Origin: Psettodes erumei
Lineage: Eukaryota > Chordata > Actinopteri > Pleuronectiformes > Psettodidae
Assembly: GCA_016785225.1 (NCBI GenBank)
Contig: JAFBJZ010000670.1
Span: 310,001 to 374,000 of the forward strand
DNA length: 64,000 bases
Direction of reading: 5' to 3'
Shown here piece by piece: positions 32,961 through 45,795 of this stretch. Numbering within the stretch: the stretch's first letter is position 1; the number at the start of each line of letters is the position of its first letter. The position numbers and the translations under genes were made by a program. Under the pieces are notes generated by a model, which saw only the letters and a program-made list of their open reading frames with translations, had not been told where the DNA came from and made no database searches.

Positions 32961-35900
32961 GCCTCGTCAAATGATATTTTCTTTTCCTTTTTTCCCTCAA
33001 TAACAGCGGCGCCGACTGAGGAGCCAAGTCTTTCTTTTGGGGACAGTTTTAATCGCATAGCCGAGAGTGGTTTCGTCTCCCTGTCTCCTTGTTTACTGAT
33101 GAGGCTGAGGGGGAGGGAACGCCAGGAGGGGGGACGACAAACAGACAAATTCTTCACATATTAATTCCCAACGGCTGCACGTCTAATCAATCTGACACGG
33201 GACCGGGAGGCACCTCTTCAGCCATCAAGAACAAAAAGAAACGTCTCGGAACAGGCCCTGAGCTGGGACAGGAATTGAAAGAGGAAATGACCTTGGATGG
33301 GGGGGGGGGTTTGCGGAGTTGCACTGTTGGTTTAATATGCCTAATATCATTTTGACGAGGGAGAAAAGACGCCACTTCGTGGGAGCAGCGTTCCAAGGGT
33401 TGAAAACCCCCCAAAAAACTCCAAATTGTGTCATTCACGGAAGAGGGGGGCTGTCGAGGGGCTCGGACTACGCGTCTGCCTTCGAGCCCCCGAGCCGCTC
33501 CGTGTAAACATTTGAACGACGCAAAGGTAACAAAGGTAAAAAAAAAAACAACGCTGCAAGAAACAATGGTCTCTCCCCCGGCATTCAACGAGCGCGCCGA
33601 ATCTGTGCTCTCATTCTGCCTGCCCCTCTTGGGGAATGGTGAGTGTATTCCTGTGTTGAGAATAAAAGGCAAAAGAGGCAGAGAAACAGAGGAGAAGCTG
33701 TGGCGGAAGCGGGGGCGGCGGGCCACGTCTCCCCCCCCCCCGCCAAGAACGACCGGTGGTACCCATCCATTTTGCCATGCGAACGAACCTAGGTCCCAAG
33801 CCGACGCCGCAGCCACTCGTCCGGTCGCGTCGCCCCGGGGCACCAGCGGCAACCGGTGGCGCGAATCAAGGTGCCGTTTCGCTCGGTTGCGGACACATGG
33901 GACCGGAAACACAAAAAGCACCAGCTGAACAAATCTGATGTATGAGAGCCAAAGATGGCGTACAGAGGTATGCTCCACCTCTTCGGTTCCACTTCTTCTC
34001 GGCGTCTTCGCTCCCGACAGTGCTTTCTGCCGAGCCTTGAAGAAGAGGTCTTTCCTCTTCTTTTTTTTTGCGGTGACAATGCGCACGGGAGCGCTCGGCA
34101 GGGGACTTCTTATTCATAGGCGGGGTCTCGCCTGGGAAGACGAAGCGTCCGCGCTCCGTCTGCGGGGCTGCATTTGCCTTGCTGCTCAGGCTGTGCTTGG
34201 CAGCGGGCCTGCCGGTCCAGCTGGGGGGGGTGCCTCTAGCCCCCCCCCCCGCATCTCAGAGCCTTGTGCTCACTATCGATTAGGGCCGGAGCCGACTCTC
34301 GCCCCCCATTCTCACGCGCTCGGCCACATGGGCTCCCGTATCACACGTGTTCAAAATCGGGGGAATTTCCTGCCAATGATCTCAGCCTGTGACGCTTTTT
34401 TTGTGCCGTCGGATTAAGGACCGCCTATCTGGTATGCCCGCACGCATCTCTGATCCCTCATCCTTGCCGCCGACGTCGGCCGAGCGTCACCCAAGATGAG
34501 CGACGGCGACGCGAGCTGACAGCAGGGCCACATCTGGAGCCTCGTTCCTCGCGGCCCCACCGCCGCCGTTGGAGTCACGAAAGAGCTTCAGGTGCGAGAC
34601 TGGGAGCATATGGCGGGATTCAGCCTCGGGTGAAAGCCCGGACGATGCCTTTGTCCAAAATGATCGTAGAGTGATACGTATAGACTTCCAAAGAAAAAGC
34701 AAAATTCAACACGATGACATCCGTGGCAATTTTTTGTATTTTTTAATTCATACTTATCGGGGCATATATCCAACAGAAAGCAAAACTTCAAGCACATCGA
34801 GCGCTGACATACTTGACACCGACGTACTGCGTCATTACATTTTAATTTTATGCTGGGGGGGGGGGTGGATAATTGACTCGCACCGTTTTGAAGCCCTTAA
34901 TCAAAACACACCCAATGCAAAACTGGCTCCGGGAGAACGAGGCGGGGGCGGTGGGCAAGCTGGACGGCGTGAAAGATACAAATGACACGAGTCCGGTACG
35001 CGCAGAAATCGATGCAGCCCAAGCATGCTCCCGTTCAAATCAACAAATTGAGAAACCTGCGGTACTCGCCCGCTTCCACGTGCTTACAGGGATTAATGGG
35101 CGCGGGGGCCACGGAGAACTGGCATTTGACAATGAAGCATGAAGCCGCCAATACGCAAATCAAGTCTGCCATGTGTTCCTGCCAGGAGTGATTTAGGATC
35201 AGTTTGGGAGAGCTCCTCGGAGGTTAAGCGCCCCCCCGCCTCAGAAGAAGCAGACCGGCGCTGACGAGGATGAAAGAGATCCTGTGCAGATACATTTGCC
35301 TATTTATTTTCATTTTGAAGGCGGCTCAGAAAGAGGAATCCAACAAAAGTGCCTTTACTGCTTTAATGCACGTTAGCAGATGCGCAGGCAGGCGCGCAGG
35401 CGCGTTCTCTCCCTCGAAAAACGCACGCGTCCGCACGGGCAGATTGTTTCATTATCGCTAAGTGGAGCTTTCTCAGAAGACCCACTGAATGCTGTTCTTT
35501 TTTTTTTCGCCACAGCTAATGAAAAGCAGGGGCGCCGCCGCGGTGTCTTGTGCGAATGCGCAAAAATCAGGATCAGCTTCTTTTTTTTTTGCGCCGCGAA
35601 GGGCCGCATTCCAACAGACCTCTGCGCGCGCCGCTCTCCAATTCAACCCCGTCTCTGCACCGCACTGCCAACTGGGGCGAGGTGGCGGGGAGAAAGAGAG
35701 ACGAATGCTGGCGTGCGGGTATTGATGAAGGAAAGAAAGGAGAGCGCTGCATCAGTGTGGTACAGATTGCTGTGGCGTACAGTAGCACAAATCCCGAATT
35801 CTGTGCAGATCCGACAGTAGCTAGGAAACAGCTGACAGTAAAATAGGGGGGATCAAAGGGATTAGCGTGCCCAGTTTGAGCCCAAACAGTAACCCCTTCC

Positions 35901-37137
35901 ACTTCTCCCACTGCTACTTTTTTTTTATTTGTTTCGCGCTTGTATTTCAGCAGTGCGCTCGGCCTGTTAGACGCAACCCGTTTACTTCAGCCGGTAAATA
36001 CTCTCGTGTTGAAAGAAAGGTCACAGTTTTAATTCTAGAGGAGGAGGAGGAAGACATCCGCTCCGAAACACACACAAACAAATCCAGACAAAACAAAGAC
36101 GCGGCATCCGATGGAAGAGGATGCACATGTCAGACGCAATCAGCGCTGCCTTTCGTGATGTGAGTGAGATTTCCTGTCACCGGGGCCTGTTTAATTCTGC
36201 AGGGGACCACCACGTCCCGAAGGCCTCGGTCACTGTCTCTTCTCGTCCCGGGGCCAGACAGACGTACCACGGCAAACGGACCCGCCCCGCCCCCTGCATG
36301 TATTGTTCGCCCACCCCCCTCCCCGCGTACATGCTGCAGCGGCCATGTGAACGCACTCCAGGCCGACAGCCGGCTTTACCCGAGAGAGAGTCGAGCCAAG
36401 TCAGATCTGCGTCACATGTGACAAACGCATGACGGTCCCAAACCCATTTGTGATGCCTGACTGAAGCGAGAGGCATCGCTGCGGTGGCGGGCGGGTTTGG
36501 CTCCCGCTGTCCGACCGCAGCGAGCGGATGGTATCGCGGCACCACGGGGGCCTCGAGCTAAATTTCCATTTCCTGGTCCTCGGAGCTTTTGCAAAGTGCT
36601 GGTCAAACAATTTTAATTTGCAAGCGTGTGTGTGTGTCTGTTATGGGGGGGGGGACTTTCAAAGAGTCAGTTCCTTGTTCTGTGAACGAAAACGTTTGAG
36701 CGCGAATCTTTCTTTCTGCAGCAACGCCGGACACTTTTCTGTGCCTGTGGGAACGGCAGAAACGGGAGCGTCAGTGGGATTATATCAGTTTAATGAAGTT
36801 GCTCTGACCGCTGTTTAATTTCCCGAAATTCAATTAAAAAGCTTTATTTCCATTTCTCGTAATCACTCAGGGGGGCCGGCGTCATTAGATTACGGAGAGG
36901 GGAACGCCAATGGAGAAGTGTGGACTTCGAGCGCCCGTTACGCCGAGCCGCCGACGTCTTTGATACGCGTCGCGGGGGAACATCGTGACTCTGTGTGACA
37001 AGGGGGGAAAAAGGCGTAAACTTAACGGTCGGGAGGTGAGGACGTGGGTGCGCAGGCACGGGGAGGAAGTGAGCACCGTCGGGAGCAGACAACAGAGACG
37101 CCGCCCGCCACCTCAGCCGCCCGCCCTCTTTGACGCA

Positions 37138-37160
37138 CCCCCCCCCACACACACACACAC
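37138..37160. repeat. Poly-C / (AC)n compound repeat
   Basis: C9 followed by seven AC units. Confidence 0.9.
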
Positions 37161-38619
37161 GGGCCGTGCTCTCCATGCGCCACTGCTATTGTTGTAGCTG
37201 CCCTTACTCCCGGTATGCACACAGTGGTGATGTGTGATGGCGACGCTCTTTTTGCACCTCACCGCATGAGTGTGGAATAGCGAGAAGGAGAAAAGGCAAA
37301 CCGCCCCCCCCCCCCTCGCAAAACACGGGCCTGCAGAGCTGACATATGCAAACTCGAAGGGTGGCGGTGTTTAAAAGCTTTAATCACGCCGCCGCTCCGA
37401 GCCCAACGTGGCGTTGCACTCTGCATCACTGAAAGCTTGTTTTATTAATGTTGTCCAGAGTGAAGCGGGGCGGAGGGGGGGCGGTTGTGGGGGGGGCATT
37501 GTGCTTTTGATTTAAAGTTGGGTGAAGCAGAAACAATGGCCATGAAAAAAACATGGCGAGGCTGCGAGAGGCGGCCCACTTTACTTCGGCGCGTGTTACA
37601 TTGGTCGGCGCGATGGCCAGAATGGCACACACCAGCGCGGGGTCACGGCGGCGAGAAACAGTCGCAGATGGAGGGCCTGGACGGCCCGAGGCGAACCGGC
37701 ATCTGTGCGTCGAAGCGCGGACCCGCGTCGGCGGTGGCGTGGCATTTTTCCTCCCCTGGGTGCGCGAACCATCGGATCAATCGCGTTTGCCCCGGGCGAC
37801 ACCTACGAGTGCGGCGTCGAAGTGGCGTCTCGCACGAGTCTGCCGCCTAATTGCTCTCATTAGCGGCCGACGCTCGCACCAGTTATTACCGCACAATTAA
37901 CCGGCTGCCGCCAAGATGTTACGAGGCGGAATCCTGCGGCAGGTCAAGGGGAGAATTAAAAAAAAAAAGAAAAAGAAGAGAAGGTTGTAATTAATTCTCT
38001 CTTAAATGAATGATTTCATATTTCAAAGGCTGGTACAATGGGATTTTTGTCGAGATTCCCCAGGGGGACGCCACTGATGAGTGGCTTTTTGTGTGTGTGT
38101 GTGCGCGTGCGGGCACGTTGTGGAAATGAGGAGGTGCGCACAGTCGATGGAAATCAGGAGCCATTGTCGTCTGACAGCCGGCACCTTTTGCAGTGATTGC
38201 CCGTGTTATTAATTTGGGCTGTGAAAGGAGGCAGGCCCTTCCCAGCCTCCGACGGCTGCGCGCCACGTTCAAGAGCGGCTGCTGCGAACGCTGCTCTAGG
38301 ACTAATGAATATGAATACATTTATAAAAATAGGCGCAGGCTCCCCTCTCGGGCGCCGACCGGGAGTGACAGCCACATTGGCTTAGCATGGCTGATGCGGG
38401 GGGTAGCCCCGGAGACGGAGGACGGTGCTGAGGATCAGACGAACAACCCGCACCGCCGCGCTGCTGCCAAGACAGACGAATGCTCCCCCGCAAAAAGGGC
38501 CCCGGCGTTGACAAGCTTGTCATTTTGAGATGCGATTTCCACTCACTGGACGCGACCGGTCCGACGCGCGAAGGCCCGTGTCTGGCGTCTACCTCGCCGC
38601 GATGTCCCCGAAACAATCC

Positions 38620-38960
38620 CCACCCCCGGTATCCATCATTGCTAATTGCTCCATTTGTGCATGATATCACGCCGAAGGAATCATTTATTACCGCGCGCCA
38701 AATATCAAGCAGCTGGGCGACGTGGGAGAGGATTGCTCTTACTTTTGGAAGCGCTCAGGTGACAAACCGTCTGCCGGCGATTTACACCGCTCAAACGACG
38801 CATTTGCATTGGCTGTCGACCAATTTATCGAGCACTTCCTGCGGTAATCCATCGCCATTAGGGCGCAATTTGTTCCCTCTCAGACGGACCGCGGGGACGC
38901 GACGACATTGTTGTCTCTGCGCTCGCGGTTTGGCATTCCAGCACCCTATCGCACACAGCC
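38620..38960. promoter_or_regulatory. Candidate conserved element with an exact octamer
   Basis: Contains ATTTGCAT (38802-38809, the POU-factor octamer) followed directly by TGGCTGTCGACC, with GCTAATTGCTCC (about 38,641), AATCATTTATTACC, GGTAATCCATCGCCATTAGGG and no simple repeats over 340 nt. POU/homeodomain enhancer is an inference. Confidence 0.3.
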
Positions 38961-40057
38961 ACGAATAATGAACCGATGTTAAATGAACGGCGTCGGTTTC
39001 TGTTTTCTGAAACACACGTGGAGGAGGGACGCTGTTCAGTTCGACGGCTTATTGTTCTGCTCGCCACTTTTTGATACCGGCGCCAGACATTCGTAGGAGC
39101 AGGACGCGGCATTCCTGTCGTTCTTGACTCGAAACTGTCGCGAGAGTATCGTGTCTATTTGGCAACATCAAGAGCGACCTCCCCAAAAAAAAAAAAAAAG
39201 CCCCAGCCGTCACGAGGAACGTCTCGCTGGGCGAGCTCAGACGAGTGTTACAACAGACAGGGATATGCAAATGTGTTCATCTGTTTCCCTCACCAGGCGA
39301 CAAATTTAATTGATTAATTGAGGATGTTGATTTGATTGGTTGCGGCTTAATAATCCACAGCGTTATTTGTCAGGCTGTTCGGTTCAGGCGCAACAGTGTG
39401 ACTACCCCCCCCCCCAAACACTTACATATTTTTGCAGAGTTAATAACGTCCTGATTCTTTCCAAGTTTAAAGAGGAAGAGGACTTTGATTGAGATGAGAG
39501 GGACACCCATCGGCCGTGACAGACGTAACCTTGGTTAGCGCTCTCTGGCAGCCTACTCGAGGAGCACGGCAGACGGCGAGCGCTGGACGCCGGGCGCCGC
39601 CGCGGTGTGCACCGTGAGCCAGGTTTCCGGGGAGCGGCGTCTAAGGCCCGGAGAAAACGGCATTTTTGAACAGCTGACTTAACTGGGTTAGACCGCGCCC
39701 CGTGGATGTGAGCCAATCATTCTGGACCAATTAACAGCTGACGCAACCTTGAGAGCACCAGACAACCGCCACCGCCGCCACCACTCTCAGTCCCCCACCA
39801 TTTTCTGGTGTCTGCGTGCTACGTGCTGCGCTGCTCAATTCATTTATTTTGCACTCGAGCAGCGGCTACTTTGCAATATTTTCTCGCCAGCTGAAATTAG
39901 GTTAGAAGTGCCTTCCCATCAAACTGCTCTGTTGAAAATTGGAGAGGCATAAAAGACATAAAAGCGATGCGTGATGCGCCCGAAAAAAAAAACAAAACAC
40001 ATGTTGGTTTGTGGGGGTAGGAGACAGAGAGGGGAGGGGAGGGGGAGAGAGCAATTT

Positions 40058-40072
40058 AAAAAAAAAAAAAAA
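40058..40072. repeat. Poly-A tract next to a purine-rich stretch
   Basis: A15 preceded by about 40 nt of G/A-rich sequence (40018-40052). Confidence 0.85.
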
Positions 40073-41420
40073 CAACCCCAAAAAGCACTCATCACTTTCT
40101 AGGGTGCTCGTGAAAACTCCGCTAAACTGGATGAGTCACTTATCTGCTTGTTATTTATACGCCGCCGCGTCCGCGTTCCCGGTGTTGCCCCCTTGAAAGG
40201 GAACGTCTGAACGTCTTGACTGGTCTTCGCGCAGAACAAAAAAAAAAAAGCAAAAAGGATTTACTCAAAAAGGGGAGACTCATCAAATTCTGCCAGATTT
40301 GAACTCTGGCGCTCCTGAGCCGCTGGGGATTCTGTTTGATTTCCTCCTGATTCAGCAGGGCTGCCACTTTCTTCCGGGGGGGGGGAGTTCGGTGTTCGCC
40401 GCGGCTCGGGGTCAGGGGCCAATTCGACGTTATTGAATAATAAATAAATAGAAATGTGTTCCGGCGGTAGCTGATCCCCGTTGTTTCTTCTCCTCTCACT
40501 TCCCCTGCGGGCCGACAGACAGCAGCCGGGGCCTCGTATTCGCCGTAATGGCCTGTATATATGCAGGGGTTTCATATTTCAATCACCGCCGCCGCGGCAG
40601 AAATAGGTGGTTTAAGATGAAGTCGAAATTGGAAAGTGGCTATCGTGTCTGCATGAGGAAACGCAGTCGCGTTTGCTGGGCGGAGGAGGAGGCGGCGCGT
40701 GGTGCCCGCATCCGTAGCGGGGCTGACGGGTCCTCGGGAGCAGAGTCAAAAGTCGGAGGCCTGGCACCTTTCAAGCCTGAATGTTTTTTGCATCGGAGGT
40801 CACGTCGGGGACGCAGGTTGCGAGGAAGTATTTCATAATAGCCCCCCCCCGATCAATGATTCATCGCTGGAAATATTAGCGAGGCCATAAATGATGTATT
40901 GGACTCCATGAGGTGGATCTCCGATTGCGTCGTTAAATGTCACAGGGCTGTTGAGTCGCGGTGACAAGGCATTTGTAATAATTAACGTTTCGTGTTATTT
41001 GGAGTCCACACGGGAGGTGGCATGCCAGTGCAGGCGTCCATGTTTTTTGGAGTTGCGCACTAATGGTGGCGCCTTTGAGGAGGAAGGATCGTATTTAATT
41101 TTTGTCGCCGGGGGGGTGGGGTGGAACAAGCCAGCGAGGGGAGGCGCGTAGGAGAGGAGCGAACGGGGAAAGACGAAAAAGGCGAAGCGGTGAGAGAATT
41201 AGATCGAGCGATGAACGTAGGGACACTGAGTTTATGGACAGGCGGGGGGCGGGGGGCAGTCGATCCGCCTGATAGCGCTGATCATCTCTCCCTGCAAGCA
41301 CAGCGTACGAGGGCCGCATTGTTCTCCCCGCCCCTATTGTTGCCTCCCCCGCTGCAGAAAGAGCGGGGGCTTACCTTCTACTTTTTCCCCCTTACACTTG
41401 GCAAGAAAGGATCAGATTAT

Positions 41421-41452
41421 GGGGGGTGGGGGGTGGGGGGTTGGGGGGGTGG
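41421..41452 (+). repeat. G-tract array (G-quadruplex type)
   Basis: Runs of G6, G6, G6 and G7 separated by T, T and TT. This is the cleanest G-quadruplex pattern in the window. Confidence 0.88.
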
Positions 41453-42011
41453 ACTTTGGCCACAGCGGTATTTCTTTGCCCCAGCAGCTCCAGTGCCCGC
41501 CCGCGTTTATCGCTTTATCGATCGCCATCACGGGGCAGTAATTTGCCGGGACTTGCGGGGACATGATTAAAGATCCGCCGGCGATGCACGGTGGCGCGGG
41601 TCGGTGCCGGGGCGTCGCGTTGATGAACATGCGCCCGACGCGCATACACGGGAACTGACGCGCCGGTAGGCAGAGAGCGTTCCAGGGGGGAGGGGGGGGC
41701 GAGCGGAGGAGGAGTGCATTCCTGTCACAGACATCAATGGCTTTAAATCTCCTGAGCTAACCTTTTAATGCTCTCAGATGCTTACGGCCAGCTGGATAAT
41801 TGATTGTGTTTGGTCTAATGGGATTAAGAGGCAGCAGTGGCCTCGGGCTGGACACAGTGGCAACGGCGGCGGCGGCAGCAACGCCAGTGGATTGGTGAGA
41901 CGGGGGAGTTCGATAGGAGCACAGGAGTGAGCTGCGTGTTTGTAAGAGGGATGGAGATGGAGAGGCAGGGCCCGGGACAGCAGGGGAAGACAGCGGATCC
42001 GGAAAAGGGCC

Positions 42012-42050
42012 GGAGAGCGAGAGAGAGAAGGAGAGAGAAAGAGAGAGAGA
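42012..42050. repeat. (GA)n-rich purine tract
   Basis: About 39 nt of GAGAGAGAAGGAGAGAGAAAGAGAGAG-type sequence with one early interruption. A homopurine strand of this length can form triplex (H-DNA). Confidence 0.85.
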
Positions 42051-45000
42051 TGGCCGCAGGTCCACCCCTCAGTCCGTCCCCTAATTAGCTGGCGCGAGAA
42101 AGAAGCAGGGAGCCTGACGGTATCCCCAAGTGAAACGCTTGTTAGCGCAGGAGATTCTATCTGCCGGCTATTGGTATTTGGCCGCGTTCGCGCTCGCTGG
42201 GTTGAGTCACCGGGGTCCGCGAGATGAAAGCGGGCGGGGAAAGCGAGAGCCGGGGTGGTGCGGGCGACCGACACGCACCCCCCACCCCCCACCTGCACTT
42301 ATCACCGGGGATGAAGCCTGTCCTATCCTAACTTCCTGCCTCATCCACACAGCCGCAGCTCGTTTGAACGCATCAGTCTGCCCCCCCCGAATTATTTTTA
42401 ACTCGCCCTCCGTGCTTGGGACGAGATAAAAGCAGACGTTTGTGTGTGGGAGAGCGGTGAGGGATGAGGCCGCCGTTACTACATTTCTGTTTTTTCGACG
42501 ACTGATCATCGCGGCGTCTGGAATCCCCGGTCTCTTTTATGCGGCGCGCACAACCAGCACAGAGCTGTCACCGTCAGTGCCAGTCCCCCCCCCCCTTAGA
42601 CTTTTTACGTGTACACCCTCTCTGGCGCTGCACATGCCGGCGCCTCCCTCTCCGTTCATGTTGCGTAGCCTCGCAGCATGAGGGGTTAATGGGGTCCGTC
42701 GCTGCTGGATTGCCGGGTCTATTCATGAGCCCAGCCGGCCAGATCCCGCCGCAGATCCAGGTTTTGTCTCCGGTGAATAGAGAGGCCGCCACAGCCCCCC
42801 CCCCTTTATGCTGGGCCGCGTTCTCGCTCGCTCTCAGAATATGCCAGGTCAGGATAACCGTCTGCGGCAGGAGGCATTCCGAAAATTGTTACCGCAAGTT
42901 TTTATGCGCCGGCGTACGGCCGCAAGTGTCAGCGAATGAGCGGCAGAGAGGTGGAAGCACGGGGGGGGTAGATGATAAATCTAGTGTACACAGTGTGTGT
43001 GTGTGTGTGTTTGTGCGCCTGCTTATGCTCCGGTGGGAATATGAGAGAGTGTGGGGGGACTGCGCAGCACATGAAAAATCATCCTGTGTTTGCGAGTTCG
43101 AGAAAAATGTGTCACTCTGACCTGGCTGCCTGCCTCTTCTTGTCGAGGAGACGACAGGTGAGGGGTTGCTATGGTTACCTGGAGTTGGGGTAGGGTTGGC
43201 ACGAGCGGGGTTTTTTTGTGTGTGTGTGAGTGTTTGCGTGCGTTGGCTCAACAGTTTCGCGTTCAGAACCCCCCCCCTCCCGACGCCTCGCGTGTTCCAG
43301 TTTTGTTTAGGTGACGGGCGACGTCGCGGCGCCATATGGGCGCAGCAGGTGTCGCCGGTCACCGAGCGCCAGCCTGCGCGCGTTGTGGGCGTCGGAAAGA
43401 GCCATCAGTCAGCCCGCTTCCCTCGCTCCGCGGGGACTTCCCAGAGGGCCGCGCTGTCCCTGCAAGGGCCAGATGCTGCCTTGGTTTGCTGCATCGCGCT
43501 CTTTCCTCTCTTCCAGGCCCGCATCAAACGCCCGCAACCCCATTTGCCCCCCCTCACCGCCGCGGCGTTAAATCTTTTTGATTCCGTCATCTGTTGCCCA
43601 CTGGGGGCAGCAGTTTAGTCTTTACGCAGCGTTTTAGTGCGCCGTTAAAGGTTCTGTGAGGTTCGGTGGCGGCCGGCCCCATCACGCCACCATCCGTACC
43701 CTTCGTATGATGCGATGAAGCCATGGTGTGGCGGCGGGGGGGGGGCACCTGTGCAGTTGGCCGCTTCAATATCCGGCAATTTTAACCCAGTCTCACCTTA
43801 AGCAACATCTGGAGTGAAGGGTCGTAAGCGCCGCGCGGTTTTTTTTTTTTTTATGGACTCCGGTTTTTATGTAATTTTCCAGCGATTCCGCCGTTACTTT
43901 TACTGTGATTGGAAACTGGCTGCGCTCAGTTAATGACTTCCCCATCTCCCAGATGGAGAGCAACACCCACACTCAAAACAATGACGGAACAATAACTCGC
44001 AAAAAATAATTCCGTCTCGCACGACGACGCCAGCGTGAGCTGTTTACATCGTTACGGCGACGGCGCTCTCGACGAACCTGCAGCCGCTCGCGCTTAATAA
44101 GCGAGCGGTTTTGCCCTGCATTGAGTGAGTGTGTGTGCGCAGGGGAGGGGGGTCTCCTGAGTATGGGCTCCACGGGTTTGCTTCTTCTAATGGGGGGATG
44201 GGGGGTCCCACTGGACCCGCTGGAGAACTTACAAAGCCATAGCAATGCACCATGGGCTTCATGGCAGAACACAACTGACCAAAAGGAGAGATCGGCATCC
44301 GTGGTCACGTGACCCGGACACGCTCAGCGAAACGAGTCACCGTACGGAGACTGGCGCCAAGATTTTTTTTCCTCCACGCGTGCTTGTCGCACTGCGTTGA
44401 GTGGGATCGACGGAATGGCGGCACCAATGCAGCGCTCCCACCAGTCTGACACAACAGAGAGGCTGTTTATTGTTGAGAGTAGCCCCCCCCCACCCCACCC
44501 CACCCCCACGAACAATTCATCTGTTTGATGAGATTATTATCTGCAAATATTTCCCGTCTACCTATTTGCTCTGGTATCTCATTGGCAGCAGCGTGCCCGT
44601 TCTGTTTTTTTGTTTTGTTTTTTTTTCTCCGCCCGCTATCTCACGGACGAAGGCAAACACCGGTGCTGTTTGCTGGCGAGCCGAAGTCAACACCGGTGAT
44701 GTCACTGACACCCTAGTGTAACAAACAAAGGCGAGCGAAAACAGTGACACAGGATTAAGCCGCCTGCTGATGGGTGGGGGCTGGCACCCAAGGGGAGCGC
44801 AGGGACGTGGGCCCGTACGCTGCAATCGGTTTAGCGCATCTCGCCGACAGCTGTCCGTCCGCACGACAGCCAGCGCGACAGAACTAATCCGAGGCTGTGC
44901 GGCGCCTCGTACGTATGGCAGCGGTGACAGTAAGGAGGGCTGCAACATCTGCCCCCCCACCCCCGCCAATCCTCGCAATCTGGAAGTGCTAGGTGCTGGA

Positions 45001-45599
45001 TTATTCCTGGTGTGGCAGATGATCCGCGGCCCTCTCACCCATCCAGTCAGCCTCGGAGGTGGATTACCGAGGCCCGGTAATCCGACACATGTCAAGCACG
45101 GGATGTCTGGAGAGAGGAGTCGGGGTGAATCAGAAATGGCTGGGTAATCCAGGCCCTCAATCTTTCACCTCAACCCCCCACCCCCCCACCCCCAAGGCCA
45201 CACAGGAACACACACACGGGGGCCCACACTGCACACATACGTGGATGTTTGCACGTGGGCTTCTTTGACATCACCTCCTCGGCATCAGCCCCGGCCCGGG
45301 ATTCCCGTCGCATGCGTTAGACGGGGCAAGGCTTGTATCTTCATCGCAGCAGCGTCGCACAACCACCCCCGCCCCCTCTTCATCGCCACACCAATCATAA
45401 CCAGTCGCGCTGTCACTTCGGGATCCATCTCCGAACCCCCGGCTGTCTCGGCGCTCCAGATCCAGGCACACTTGAGAGGGCGAGGCGGACTCCTCGTCCG
45501 AACGTTCCTCCTCCTGTGAAGTTCTACCAGCATCTCACTCCTTTCCTGCCTCTCGACACTTCCTTAAGTTTTTTTTATTATTATTTATATATTTGATTT

Positions 45600-45795
45600 T
45601 TTTCGCTTACTGATCTAATTTGCAATATTTTCACATATTAGATGAAGCCCGTACATGCGGAACAGAGTACACATGGCCGGGGAATTGAGAAGTGCAAATA
45701 ATTCCCTCATGTGGAAAGGCTGCAATTAACTGGGGATGTCAGCCTTTGTAAAATATAATTGAGTTCAGGACGAAATGAACGTCTCTAATCCGGCC
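45600..45795. promoter_or_regulatory. Candidate conserved non-coding element
   Basis: AT-rich island in GC-rich surroundings with ATCTAATTTGCAATATTTTC, AAGTGCAAATAATTCCC, CTGCAATTAACTGG and AATATAATTGAG. The abrupt composition change and homeodomain/POU-like words suggest a regulatory block. Confidence 0.27.

Larger units (their letters stand above)
29127..34500. other. Putative intron 1, proximal part
   Basis: If exon 1 is real, this is intronic on the + strand. It holds the poly-C/AC tract at 29443-29472, a C-tract array at 30637-30657, a G-tract array at 30978-30999, and a G8...C11 pair at 34223-34250 able to fold on itself. The longest open frame (33187-34086, minus, 299 codons) consists of low-complexity, composition-driven residues. 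No acceptor followed by a convincing phase-1 exon was seen. Confidence 0.5.
34501..41400. other. Putative intron 1, continued
   Basis: CpG-rich unique sequence with homopolymer runs (G11 at about 34,856; A15 at 39185-39199; A15 at 40058-40072) and no coding exon. Enhancer-like spots are 38,150-38,330, 38,620-38,960 and 40,850-41,000, plus the PBX-HOX-type TGATTAAT at 39311-39318 within AATTGATTAATTGAGG. Confidence 0.5.

Noticed and set aside
33187..34086. 299-codon open frame on the minus strand, the longest in the window
   Set aside because: Residues are composition-driven (Arg/Pro/Ser/Gly and Phe runs from T-tracts), there is no domain or motif, it crosses homopolymers, and no splice context fits.
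42539..43120. 193-codon plus-strand frame
   Set aside because: Includes a translated GT microsatellite (alternating Cys-Val) and C-runs; not protein-like.
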